Shown here: one piece after another, positions 1 through 6,889 of the stretch
Numbering within the stretch: the stretch's first letter is position 1
Layout of the letters: each line of letters opens with the position of its first letter
Virus record (IMG/VR): IMGVR_UViG_3300007896_000003
Location: 1-32,024 of that record
Length of the DNA: 32,024 nucleotides
Direction: 5' to 3' (one strand)
DNA from: a virus
Notes under the pieces: generated by a model
Seen by the model: the letters and a program-made list of their open reading frames with translations, nothing else
What the model was told of the DNA's origin: nothing
The model's database searches: none
Position numbers and translations under genes: made by a program

Positions 1-3
1 ATT

Positions 4-192
4 GTGCGCATTATAAAAAATCATGGTGTGGTGCTGGTAGGTCTGATAAATTACATATATAGTTTAATGGTGGGACAATTTGGGTTTTTTTCTTACGGGT
101 TTTTTATTTTATTGTTTGTTGTTGGTATATGGTTGGTATATACATCTGTATATCTCAGGTATATACTTATTTTAGGAGGATTAGAAAATTAG
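4..192 (+). CDS. small hydrophobic membrane protein, possibly 5' truncated
   Basis: The 62-residue frame opens with GTG. No stop lies between that codon and the window edge, so the real gene may begin further upstream. Residues about 8-25 and 30-56 are strongly hydrophobic and aromatic, consistent with two membrane segments joined by a short Gly/Phe/Ser turn. No charged catalytic motif is visible. Its stop codon overlaps the region where the small terminase appears to start, which suggests translational coupling. A holin-like or superinfection-exclusion role is possible, but nothing in the sequence shows it. The DNA is very AT-rich here (runs of TATATA), so a chance ORF cannot be excluded. 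Confidence 0.35.
   Translation: MRIIKNHGVVLVGLINYIYSLMVGQFGFFSYGFFILLFVVGIWLVYTSVYLRYILILGGLEN
174..179 (+). promoter_or_regulatory. Shine-Dalgarno AGGAGG for the small terminase
   Basis: A perfect AGGAGG lies 8 bases before an ATT codon at 188-190 and 44 bases before the first conventional start (TTG at 224). The spacing fits initiation at ATT 188 and does not fit TTG 224. It therefore argues that the small terminase is about 12 residues longer than a standard start choice gives. Confidence 0.5.
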
Positions 193-601
193 CCCTGCAA
201 AGATAGCGCATAAAGCGGAAATATTGAAATATCTATCAAATTGGGATAATCCATGGCCTACAACAGATGAAGCTATGGGGAAAATTGTAGGTATTACTCG
301 CCAGGGTATTCAAAAACATTTCAAGCCTGCGGAAATAGCGGCTCTGCGGTGTGAAGGCTTGGAATTACGGAAACAAAACTCCAGCGCACCAAGGGCAGCT
401 ATATATGATTCGATGGCGGCGATGGCGGTAAAAGGCAACACCACAGCACAAAAGGAATTTCTTGATCGTACTGAGGGGAAAATAACTGAGAAGATTCAAC
501 ACGGGTTTGATATGACGGCCTTAGACGCTATCCTTTCAGCATTACCCTCTGAATATGCCGATGCAGTAAGGGCACAATTAGCGAAAACGATTAAAAAATA
601 A
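188..601 (+). CDS. terS: terminase small subunit
   Basis: This protein recognises phage DNA and brings the large terminase to it for packaging. The N-terminal part resembles a helix-turn-helix of small terminases: the pattern around EILKYLSNW, then GKIVGITRQGIQKHF, reads like the family's opening recognition helices. The second half (MAVKGNTTAQKEFLDRTEG) matches the common family pattern in which the protein matures through a GD/GN-x-AQKEFLDR helix. I place the start at ATT 188 because AGGAGG lies 8 bases upstream and the extra residues (ISPAKIAHKAEI) extend a plausible helix. The conservative alternative is TTG at 224, giving 125 residues. The gene sits directly before the large terminase, as expected. 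Identity is fairly sure, the exact start is not. Confidence 0.7.
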   Translation: MSPAKIAHKAEILKYLSNWDNPWPTTDEAMGKIVGITRQGIQKHFKPAEIAALRCEGLELRKQNSSAPRAAIYDSMAAMAVKGNTTAQKEFLDRTEGKITEKIQHGFDMTALDAILSALPSEYADAVRAQLAKTIKK

Positions 602-606
602 ATTAA

Positions 607-618
607 CCTCTTAAGAGG
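607..618 (+). promoter_or_regulatory. 12-base palindrome overlapping a ribosome site
   Basis: CCTCTTAAGAGG is a perfect palindrome just after the small terminase stop. As RNA it can form a 4-bp stem (CCTC/GAGG) closed by TTAA. The right arm is also the AGAGG ribosome site of the short ORF at 627, so folding would hide it. The stem is short and the effect may be small. As DNA it could equally be a site for a dimeric protein. Confidence 0.25.
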
Positions 619-626
619 CTGTAAAA

Positions 627-710
627 ATGGAAAAATCCCTTTTTTGTAATATGTTGATTTTCCAAACAAAAATGTCATATCTCCATAAGTGGGAGACCAC
701 AAAAAAATGA
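627..710 (+). CDS. 27-residue leader-type ORF coupled to the large terminase
   Basis: ATG at 627 is 8 bases after AGAGG (614-618) and opens a 27-residue frame (MEKSLFCNMLIFQT...) ending in TGA at 708-710. Its stop overlaps the ATG of the large terminase at 707 in the classic ATGA arrangement, which is the main reason to take both the ORF and the 707 start seriously. No homologue or motif is recognised; there is a short hydrophobic patch and a basic C-terminus. It may simply keep ribosomes moving through the gap between the two terminase genes. A chance ORF remains possible. Confidence 0.3.
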   Translation: MEKSLFCNMLIFQTKMSYLHKWETTKK

Positions 711-1438
711 TACTGTCTACCCCTGATAAATCCCCTGAAAACTTTGCAGCTATTTTGGCGAGTCATTGCGCTCCTGGTGTGATTGAGGGTATGTTGGCAG
801 ACTCCCAACACTATAAAGAGCGAGCCGAGGCACTATCCCATCCCCTGAAATTTATTAATTATGTCAGTACAAAAGATGAACACGATGAAAGTGAACCAGT
901 AAAGCTTTTCCCCCAAAAACCCTATATTGAATATCTCTTAAATTTATTTTACGCAAAAGAGCAATCTATTTTTTTTGTGGCGAAATCACGACAAATCATG
1001 CTCACATGGTTATGCTGTGTTTATGCGTTGTGGTTGGCAAAAGCAGTACCTCATAGACTGATATTTTTACAATCTAAGAAAGAGGAGGACGCTGCTAACC
1101 TGGTATTCTCAGGAGGCCGGACAGGGAAAAACTGGGACACAGCCAGGATATCATTTATAGAGAAACATTTACCGCCCTGGCTACAGGATAAAGGTATTGA
1201 AAGCGCATATAGTAAACTGTTATTTCCGAATGGATCAAAAATATGGGGTGTGCCTGAAGGTGCTGATATGATTAGGTCATATACACCATCTCTTATGATT
1301 TCAGACGAGGCAGCTTTCCAGCCTGAATTTGGGGCAGCCTATACCGCTATGTTACCGATTGCAAAACAGGGCGGTCAGTTGATAGCAATTTCATCAGCCA
1401 ACCCTGGGCCGTTTGGGGAGATAGCGACAGCATGTTAA
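707..1438 (+). CDS. terL: terminase large subunit, N-terminal ATPase part (split gene)
   Basis: The ATPase half of the DNA-packaging motor. A Walker A-like segment VAKSRQIMLTW occupies residues about 91-101 (Lys93), a variant P-loop usual in phage terminases. The Walker B acidic pair lies in SLMISDEAAF (Asp200, Glu201). The coupling motif follows as AISSANPG near the end. The frame then stops after GPFGEIATAC, before any nuclease domain. I choose ATG 707 over GTG 689 because GGGAG lies about 11 bases before 707 and because of the ATGA overlap with the preceding short ORF. Full-length phage large terminases are usually one chain of 450-600 residues. Here the chain ends at 243 residues and the rest continues in another frame from 1432. 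This may be a real split, a frameshift mutation or a sequence error. Confidence 0.85.
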   Translation: MILSTPDKSPENFAAILASHCAPGVIEGMLADSQHYKERAEALSHPLKFINYVSTKDEHDESEPVKLFPQKPYIEYLLNLFYAKEQSIFFVAKSRQIMLTWLCCVYALWLAKAVPHRLIFLQSKKEEDAANLVFSGGRTGKNWDTARISFIEKHLPPWLQDKGIESAYSKLLFPNGSKIWGVPEGADMIRSYTPSLMISDEAAFQPEFGAAYTAMLPIAKQGGQLIAISSANPGPFGEIATAC

Positions 1439-2469
1439 CCTCAACACAATATAAAGGGATTCAATCCGGCATATCACCTGAAGGTGTGCGGGTTATCAGG
1501 CTACATTACAGCGCTGACCCCCTAAAAGACCCTAATACAGAAGTAGGAAAAGCATGGATAGAACGAGAATTACAGGGCTATAAAGGGAAAACAGACCCAC
1601 GGTGGCGGAAAGAAATGGAGATTGATTTTGATGCTCATGGAGGGCAGCTTCTTTTCCCATACTTATTAGAGAACGAGCAGACGTTATTTATCCCACCTGC
1701 GAAAATAGAAGGGATGAGATTATGTGCAGGCTTGGATTATGGCACACGAAACCCCTCGGCCTTTGAGGTACTGTCAGTTGATTATGATGGGAATATACAG
1801 GTTATATGGGAATATTACGAAGCCCCAAGACAACCAGACGAGACAGACGACCAATTTAGAGCACGGAAAGGGTATAAGGTATTAGCCACAGCGATCAAAA
1901 GTTGCCCATATTTTTCCAAGAAACTCCCGATTTATGCTGACCCAAGCTTATGGAATAGGACACAAGAAGCCTCGGATGCTAAAGGCTTAATGAGTATTGC
2001 TGATTTATTCGTACAAGAAAAAGTATTTTTATCGAAAGGGCAAAGAGGCCGAGACTTTGCATGTTATGAAAAATTAAATAGTAAATCATGGAAAGACCCA
2101 AAACAACCAACCTTTACGATCATGAAAAATTGTATATGGTTATGGTGGGAAATACAGCGGTTGAGATTTGCTGATTTTTCTGCAACCGTGATGATTAATA
2201 AGAATTTGCAGGAAAGAATTATTGATAAAGACAACCATGCGTGGGATGCTTTGAAATATGCGATTATGACGATACCGCAGTTTACAGATATGCCAGCCCC
2301 ACGAGTAGCATCACATGACCAACGATTAGACGCACTTAAAAAAGGTGAGACAACACCATTTGAGGATCAAGCCCGAGAGCAATTAAGGCAATCACCATTA
2401 ACACAAAACGACTATGAATGGGGAGAAGAGGATGGATATGACGATGGGCAACTTTATAATACAGTATAA
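1432..2469 (+). CDS. terL: terminase large subunit, C-terminal nuclease part (split gene)
   Basis: The RNase H-fold nuclease half that cuts concatemeric DNA during packaging. Its acidic metal-site candidates are Asp102 in GLDYGTRNPSAF, Asp170 in IYADPSLW, and Asp267/Asp272 in KDNHAWDALKYA, the usual order for this family. The early segment GVRVIRLHYSADP...WRKEMEIDF is the familiar linker between ATPase and nuclease in large terminases. The ATG overlaps the upstream stop as ATGTTAA, and GGGGAG at 1415-1420 stands 11 bases before it, so separate translation by re-initiation is possible. The joined length of about 588 residues is normal for an unbroken terminase, so the split looks secondary. 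Confidence 0.85.
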   Translation: MLTSTQYKGIQSGISPEGVRVIRLHYSADPLKDPNTEVGKAWIERELQGYKGKTDPRWRKEMEIDFDAHGGQLLFPYLLENEQTLFIPPAKIEGMRLCAGLDYGTRNPSAFEVLSVDYDGNIQVIWEYYEAPRQPDETDDQFRARKGYKVLATAIKSCPYFSKKLPIYADPSLWNRTQEASDAKGLMSIADLFVQEKVFLSKGQRGRDFACYEKLNSKSWKDPKQPTFTIMKNCIWLWWEIQRLRFADFSATVMINKNLQERIIDKDNHAWDALKYAIMTIPQFTDMPAPRVASHDQRLDALKKGETTPFEDQAREQLRQSPLTQNDYEWGEEDGYDDGQLYNTV

Positions 2470-2650
2470 TGTGTTGATATATGCAGGGTGTTTTTTACTA
2501 ACAGCTTTAATATTCGTGTCATTAGGATATTATATGGGGCGTAAAACAATAACAGATAAACCTCTGGTTGAAAAACAGTTTAACCCGAAAAGTAAAGAAG
2601 AGCCGGAAGAGAGTGAAATTCAAAGGTGTTTACATAAGGATGTTGAATAA
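2432..2650 (+). CDS. small single-pass membrane protein
   Basis: The protein has about 72 residues and one clear hydrophobic stretch (VLIYAGCFLLTALIFVSLGYYMG), followed by a polar tail rich in Lys and Glu. The 5' end lies inside the terminase nuclease gene. Several in-frame ATGs (2414, 2432, 2438, 2444) are available. GGGGAGAAGAGG at 2420-2431 best serves 2432 or 2438. The stop overlaps the next start as TAATG, so the gene is probably co-translated with its neighbours. The topology would be N-out/C-in or the reverse; no lysis or exclusion motif is recognised. Confidence 0.5.
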   Translation: MDMTMGNFIIQYNVLIYAGCFLLTALIFVSLGYYMGRKTITDKPLVEKQFNPKSKEEPEESEIQRCLHKDVE

Positions 2651-3072
2651 TGAAATTACATTGTATGATATGTTCGTTACAAGGCACACATATAAGCGAA
2701 GACTCGGAAATAGCAATAGTGGACGAACCCAAGCTTAAGTTACCTCTAACCCCTGATATGTTCACTTCAACTAACCCAGAGAGGGCGATCCCTGACCCTT
2801 GGATGCCTGGGGTGGATTGGCAGTCGATGAAATGTCCTAAAGGTAGAACACACCTACCATGGGGAGTGGAGCATCAGGATATTAGCCAGGCTATTAAAGA
2901 GGGCGGACCAAGGCAGATATTAACAGAAAAAGGCTTAATTGATGTTCCAATAGAGGTTATACAAAATTCCAACACACAGATATTTACATGTGAAAAATGC
3001 GGTAGGCAAATTAAAAGCCGGTTAGCGTTTTCTAATCATCAGAAAGCTTGTAAGGGGGAAACGAATGTCTAA
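2650..3072 (+). CDS. CCHC zinc-finger protein of unknown function
   Basis: A 140-residue protein whose C-terminus holds a zinc-finger pattern: Cys114-x2-Cys117-x12-His130-x3-Cys134, in FTCEKCGRQIKSRLAFSNHQKAC. The fold would be a classical beta-beta-alpha finger with Cys as the last ligand. A second Cys pair (residues 5 and 8, CMIC) is near the N-terminus. The middle is Pro-rich, with DPWMPGVDW. The gene lies between terminase and portal with overlaps on both sides, so it is expressed with the packaging genes. DNA or RNA binding at the packaging stage is an inference; the finger is all that is shown. Confidence 0.6.
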   Translation: MKLHCMICSLQGTHISEDSEIAIVDEPKLKLPLTPDMFTSTNPERAIPDPWMPGVDWQSMKCPKGRTHLPWGVEHQDISQAIKEGGPRQILTEKGLIDVPIEVIQNSNTQIFTCEKCGRQIKSRLAFSNHQKACKGETNV

Positions 3073-5323
3073 CCCAACAGAATTATTCCCAGAACGTGGG
3101 GACCCAAAAGTAGGCTATAAAGTATTTACAACACTCGCCGAAGTGATCCAAGACAAGTCAAACTTAGGCTTGCCCGCGAAGTGGAATAGAAATTACGAGT
3201 TATCCAGGAACAAACATTGGGCGCAACCATCCTCTAAAATTTCTCTTATGACCGCTAATCTCTTATTTACCCATCGGCAGCGCACAGTAAATATGCTCAC
3301 TGATAATAACCCTACATTTAATATTGTGAAGAGAGGCAACCCAGAGGAAGCACAGGATGATGTTTATAATAATCTCCTTAAAATAGCTGAGTTCTGGTGG
3401 GGGGATACGGAACAACAAGCTATCCTTGAAAAGTCAGTTATTAACGGTGAAACATATGGGTGCACAATAGAAAAAGTTATTTTCAACCCTGATCTTGAGT
3501 TTAACTTGGGTGAAGTTGAAGTGGAGATAATTGACCCATACTATTTTGGATTTTACCCTGTGAAGTGTAAAGATATCCAAAAAGCTGAAGCGGTGTTCCA
3601 TTATTGGCCGATGTCAGTAAGAGAGGCGCGGCGTAGATGGCCGCAGTTCTCAGATGATATAACATCAGATGATGAATTTCTAAAAGAATTAGGCGATACC
3701 AGGCGTGAAGTAACAGCGAACACTAAGGGACAGCCTAAAGGATATTTTTCTACGTTCGGTGGTATTGTAAAAAATATGCTCAATCTATCGGGCGAGAGTA
3801 GTGCTGAGGGCGCAGAACTTTTAATCTGTGAATGCTGGGTGAAAGATTACACCGTGGGAGAAGATGGGCTGCCTCTCTATAAAGGGAATATACGGGTAAT
3901 CACGACCTGTAATGGTGGGAAGATTGTTTTAGAAGATCGGAGTAACCCTTCAATTTCAGAAACGCTTGAAGATGAAGAGGCACAGAAGACTTACCTTTAC
4001 GATAAATACCCATTTACCCTAACCCAATCTATTACAGACACATCACAACCATGGGGCTATAGTGATTTTGAGCAACTTGAAAATATCCAGATCGAAGTCA
4101 ACAAAACCCTTACACAGTTTACAATATTTAAAGATAAGGTGGCAGGATTCAAATTTATTAATCCTATAACATCAGGGGTTAACAACTCAGAAATTACAAA
4201 CAGGTCTGGCGTTCTCAACCCGTCCAACGAACAAGCTGCACAAGGGCTGAAATATATAGACCCTCCGAAGATGCCCGCTGATCTCATGGCAGCATTTAAT
4301 TTATACAAAGAAATATTTTTCCTTATATCAGGCTCGTTTGAACTTGAAACAGCGCAAACGCCAGGGCAGGAAGTTATAGCGTATAAAGCTATAGCTGCCC
4401 TAATTGAACATGCGTCAAACATGGTAAAGGGTAAGGAAAGCAACTACGGGAAGATGGTTAGGGAACGTGGCCGGATGTTTCTTTCTCATGTAATGAATTT
4501 TTATACTGAAGATCGTTGGATTCCAATAGGTGAAGATCAACAAGTTATTAATGGCCGTGACTTGGTTGTACCTGCCAAATTAACAGTTGTCCATGGTTCG
4601 ACAATGCTAAAATCAAAGGTTGTTGAGCGGGAGGAGGCTATTGTTTTATTTGACAAACAAGCGATAGACCAGAAATCTTTATTAAAAAGGATGGGATGGA
4701 CTGATGTTGAAATTAAAGAAATAACTGATCGTATGCAAGCTGGGCCGTTTAGGGAATTTTTTGAAAAGTTATCTGGTATTGGCGTACCACCTGAAATGCT
4801 TGAGATGTTCCAAAAATTATCCCAAATGGATATGAAAGAGTTCGAGAAGAGTGCCGGTGAAATGCCATCATTTACGGCTATAATTCAAGCTATGTCAGGC
4901 GAAGAGCCACCAGAGAATCCTTTAGAGACAGCAGAGCTTGGTAAAACCAACGCAGATATCCAAACAAAGATGGCAACCGTTGAAAAGATAATGATTGAGA
5001 TAGAGCTATTAAAAGCAAGAATCCAATCAGAGTTTGTTGATCAAGAAGTTAAAAAAGCAGGGGTAATCTTTGACCAGACTAAATTAGAAATTGAAAAAGC
5101 CCAGACAATAGCAGATATTAAAAACGCAGAAGGCCAGGGGCAAAGAGATACAGCCAGGGTAATCAACGAGATTAAAACAGGTGCAACCAAACAAAAAGAG
5201 GCTAAACATAAGAAAGCAGGCGGGGCAGATTCAGAGTTAAAGGGCAAAAGTGCGGCAAGTAGTACACAAGGTGCATATCGAGAAAAGGGGCTTACCTCAA
5301 ACAATAAGGACATAAAACCTTGA
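3065..5323 (+). CDS. portal protein
   Basis: The portal forms the dodecameric ring at the capsid vertex through which DNA enters and leaves. At 752 residues it is in the size range of P22-like portals, larger than most siphovirus portals. Recognisable stretches are the N-terminal region with W-x-RNYELSRNKHW, the conserved ANLLFTHRQRTVNMLTDNNPTF segment, SVINGETYG and DPYYFGFYP, all typical of podovirus-type portals. Residues about 620-700 are a Lys/Glu/Gln-rich coiled coil. The last 60 are low complexity and basic, perhaps a disordered tail or the barrel region inside the head. It overlaps the preceding stop by 8 bases (ATGTCTAA). Position next to terminase supports the call. Confidence 0.88.
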   Translation: MSNPTELFPERGDPKVGYKVFTTLAEVIQDKSNLGLPAKWNRNYELSRNKHWAQPSSKISLMTANLLFTHRQRTVNMLTDNNPTFNIVKRGNPEEAQDDVYNNLLKIAEFWWGDTEQQAILEKSVINGETYGCTIEKVIFNPDLEFNLGEVEVEIIDPYYFGFYPVKCKDIQKAEAVFHYWPMSVREARRRWPQFSDDITSDDEFLKELGDTRREVTANTKGQPKGYFSTFGGIVKNMLNLSGESSAEGAELLICECWVKDYTVGEDGLPLYKGNIRVITTCNGGKIVLEDRSNPSISETLEDEEAQKTYLYDKYPFTLTQSITDTSQPWGYSDFEQLENIQIEVNKTLTQFTIFKDKVAGFKFINPITSGVNNSEITNRSGVLNPSNEQAAQGLKYIDPPKMPADLMAAFNLYKEIFFLISGSFELETAQTPGQEVIAYKAIAALIEHASNMVKGKESNYGKMVRERGRMFLSHVMNFYTEDRWIPIGEDQQVINGRDLVVPAKLTVVHGSTMLKSKVVEREEAIVLFDKQAIDQKSLLKRMGWTDVEIKEITDRMQAGPFREFFEKLSGIGVPPEMLEMFQKLSQMDMKEFEKSAGEMPSFTAIIQAMSGEEPPENPLETAELGKTNADIQTKMATVEKIMIEIELLKARIQSEFVDQEVKKAGVIFDQTKLEIEKAQTIADIKNAEGQGQRDTARVINEIKTGATKQKEAKHKKAGGADSELKGKSAASSTQGAYREKGLTSNNKDIKP

Positions 5324-5412
5324 CTGAAACAGAAAAACAAATCATACAGATATTAATAAGAGGGTTTAAGCAGATTATAACCTCTTTAGAGAAGTTGTTC
5401 AAGAAATTATAA
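5320..5412 (+). CDS. 30-residue amphipathic ORF after the portal
   Basis: TTG at 5320 overlaps the portal stop (TTGA) and is preceded by AAGGA at 5306-5310, a good ribosome site. The product starts MTETEKQIIQILIRGF and ends in EKLFKKL: one long amphipathic helix with Ile/Leu on one face and Lys on the other. Similar tiny helices after phage structural genes are familiar to me, but I cannot name the family. It could be a membrane-active or assembly peptide, or a non-functional reading frame. Confidence 0.45.
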   Translation: MTETEKQIIQILIRGFKQIITSLEKLFKKL

Positions 5413-5422
5413 ATAAAAAACC

Positions 5423-5451
5423 TTGACTTAATATCTCATTAGTGCTATGCG
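5423..5451 (+). promoter_or_regulatory. sigma70-like promoter candidate
   Basis: TTGACT (5423-5428) matches five of six bases of the -35 consensus. After a 17-base spacer comes TATGCG (5446-5451), which matches only half of the -10 consensus but carries an extended TGc just before it (5443-5445). The element lies in the only sizeable gap among the packaging and head genes. Transcription would start near 5458, upstream of two RNA structures. The weak -10 makes this tentative. Confidence 0.35.
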
Positions 5452-5457
5452 CCTAAG

Positions 5458-5574
5458 AAGGGTATAAAATTAATAAACCCATCATCACCCTAAAGGTTCA
5501 TGCTGGGTTAAAACCAACCACGCCAAACGGCCTCGTTGAGAGTAAAATCTTAACGCAGGCCGTTTTTGTTTTTT
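5458..5574 (+). ncRNA. candidate small structured RNA or attenuated leader
   Basis: From the presumed start near 5458 to the terminator at 5574 the transcript would be about 117 bases with no credible ORF. The first fold, 5476-5509, pairs AACCC with GGGTT, then CAT with ATG and ACC with GGT around a CTAAA loop, with small internal bulges. The second is the terminator. A promoter-hairpin-terminator unit of this size could be a phage small RNA. Alternatively it is the 5' leader of the head operon, with the terminator acting as an attenuator. No known RNA family is recognised. Confidence 0.35.
5525..5574 (+). terminator. strong rho-independent terminator
   Basis: The left arm 5525-5541 (AAACGGCCTCGTTGAGA) pairs with the right arm starting at 5548 (TCTTAAC then GC AGGCCGTTT). 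All 17 positions pair, including one G-U, with a single bulged C at 5556, around a GTAAAA loop. The right arm runs straight into TTTTTGTTTTTT. It separates the terminase-portal block from the scaffold-capsid block. The next gene's ribosome site begins one base after the T-run. Confidence 0.8.
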
Positions 5575-5587
5575 AGGAGAACAAACA

Positions 5588-5983
5588 GTGATTTTATATG
5601 ATTTCCAATGTGAAGAATGTAACCAAACATCAGAGCATGGGTTCGACATATCTGATTGCCCTCAAGACACACCATGCCCTTCATGTGGTGGGAGAGCGGT
5701 TAAAATAATTAGCATACCTGGCGCACATCTCGCCAGCGAATCACCTGAGTGGATTAAATCAATCCGAGACGTTGTTGAAAAAAATTCAGGGAAGCCACAC
5801 TGTCAAGAATTTTTAAAAGACCCAACAAGAGATAATTATAAAAAATGGATGAAAGGTGAAGGGGTGAGGCATATGGAAGCCGGGGAAAAACCTGGTCGGC
5901 CAGCACCTCCGCCTTCAGAAAGAGTGGTAACAGAGAAGCTCTTAGCGTTTCGACAACAGAAACGAGCTTTAGGGCTAAGATAA
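5588..5983 (+). CDS. FmdB-like zinc ribbon protein
   Basis: A 131-residue protein beginning at GTG, with AGGAGA 7 bases upstream. The N-terminus ILYDFQCEEC...CPSCGG is the FmdB-type zinc ribbon: Cys8, Cys11, Cys30 and Cys33 form two CxxC knuckles. Such small ribbon proteins are frequent next to phage head genes. The name FmdB comes from a bacterial regulator and does not prove regulation here. The C-terminal 45 residues are Pro- and Arg-rich (GRPAPPPSERVVTEKLLAFRQQKRALGLR), perhaps a helix that binds nucleic acid or a structural partner. It is the first gene after the terminator and leads into the scaffold gene. Confidence 0.7.
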   Translation: MILYDFQCEECNQTSEHGFDISDCPQDTPCPSCGGRAVKIISIPGAHLASESPEWIKSIRDVVEKNSGKPHCQEFLKDPTRDNYKKWMKGEGVRHMEAGEKPGRPAPPPSERVVTEKLLAFRQQKRALGLR

Positions 5984-6004
5984 ACTTTTAAATGGAGAAG
6001 ATAA

Positions 6005-6871
6005 ATGTCAGACGTAACACAGACGCTAAACGAAGAAATTGCGGCCCCGTCACCCGTAACAAACCAAAGTGGACTCATCGACACGGTAGACAGACCGATG
6101 CCGGTATCGTCTGAAGAGACGCAAAAGACTGATGAGGAGATTGAGGAAGAAAAAATTAGCACTGCGAAGGCGGAAGAAGAAAAAGTAGCAGTGCAAGCTC
6201 AAGAGGATGATGCCCGGTTTGACAAGCACCCTCGCTTTCAAGAACTCATTCAATCTAAGAATGCTATGAAGGAAGAGCTTAAAACTTTGCGGTCGCAAGT
6301 GGAAGAAAGTCTTAAAAAAGAGCCAGAAGACCCTGGCTATAAAGACACATCAAAAATGACAGTAGACGAAATCCGTGATTGGATGGAAGATGACCCTGCT
6401 GCCTATATGGCGAACGCTGCGAAGCAAATACGAGCCGAAGTTACAGCGGAAGTCGAAGGCAGGTTATCTCAAAGGTCATATGATGATAAAGTCTTAAAGA
6501 CTTTAAATGACTATGCAGCAAAGAACGAAACCTTTGACCAGATGTGGGATTCTGGAGAAATCCAGAGGTTTGTAGAAGCAAATCCAGGGTATGACGCTAT
6601 ATCAGCGCACATGGCCTTAACGTCTGAGGATAATGCTAAAAACATCGAAATTAAAATCAAAGAAGCTGTGGAAAAGGCCGTAAAGGAAACAGAGGAAAGA
6701 ATTATTAAGAATTTCAAGGCAAAGAGGGGCGCACAGGTCTTAAGCTCAGGCCCAGCATCAACAGGGACAGTACAAGGCAAAGTAGCGCCAGAACTTAAAG
6801 AACCTAAAAAATTTGGCGGTGTCAACACAGTTCTTGCCGCTCGCCTAAAAGAACGGCGGCAAGCCACATAA
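6005..6871 (+). CDS. capsid scaffolding protein
   Basis: A 288-residue, highly charged, mostly helical protein immediately before the major capsid gene, the standard place for a scaffold. The N-terminal 90 residues are acidic and low complexity (EEIEEEKISTAKAEEEK), then come helical stretches such as MTVDEIRDWMEDDPAAYMANAAKQIR, a pattern common in phage scaffolds. The final part (KFGGVNTVLAARLKERRQ) is basic and may contact coat protein, as the basic end of P22 scaffold does. It would assemble inside the procapsid and leave or be degraded before packaging. No protease domain is seen. The call rests on composition and position. Confidence 0.72.
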   Translation: MSDVTQTLNEEIAAPSPVTNQSGLIDTVDRPMPVSSEETQKTDEEIEEEKISTAKAEEEKVAVQAQEDDARFDKHPRFQELIQSKNAMKEELKTLRSQVEESLKKEPEDPGYKDTSKMTVDEIRDWMEDDPAAYMANAAKQIRAEVTAEVEGRLSQRSYDDKVLKTLNDYAAKNETFDQMWDSGEIQRFVEANPGYDAISAHMALTSEDNAKNIEIKIKEAVEKAVKETEERIIKNFKAKRGAQVLSSGPASTGTVQGKVAPELKEPKKFGGVNTVLAARLKERRQAT

Positions 6872-6889
6872 CGCCAGTAAGGAGATAAA

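Noticed and set aside
689-706. GTG 689 as start of the large terminase
   Set aside because: No ribosome site precedes it, while ATG 707 has GGGAG at workable distance and an ATGA overlap with the preceding short ORF.
1409-1420. Programmed -1 slippage at the TTTGGGG run in the terminase
   Set aside because: In the zero frame the codons are TTT GGG preceded by G, so it is not an X-XXY-YYZ heptamer and re-pairing after slippage would be poor.
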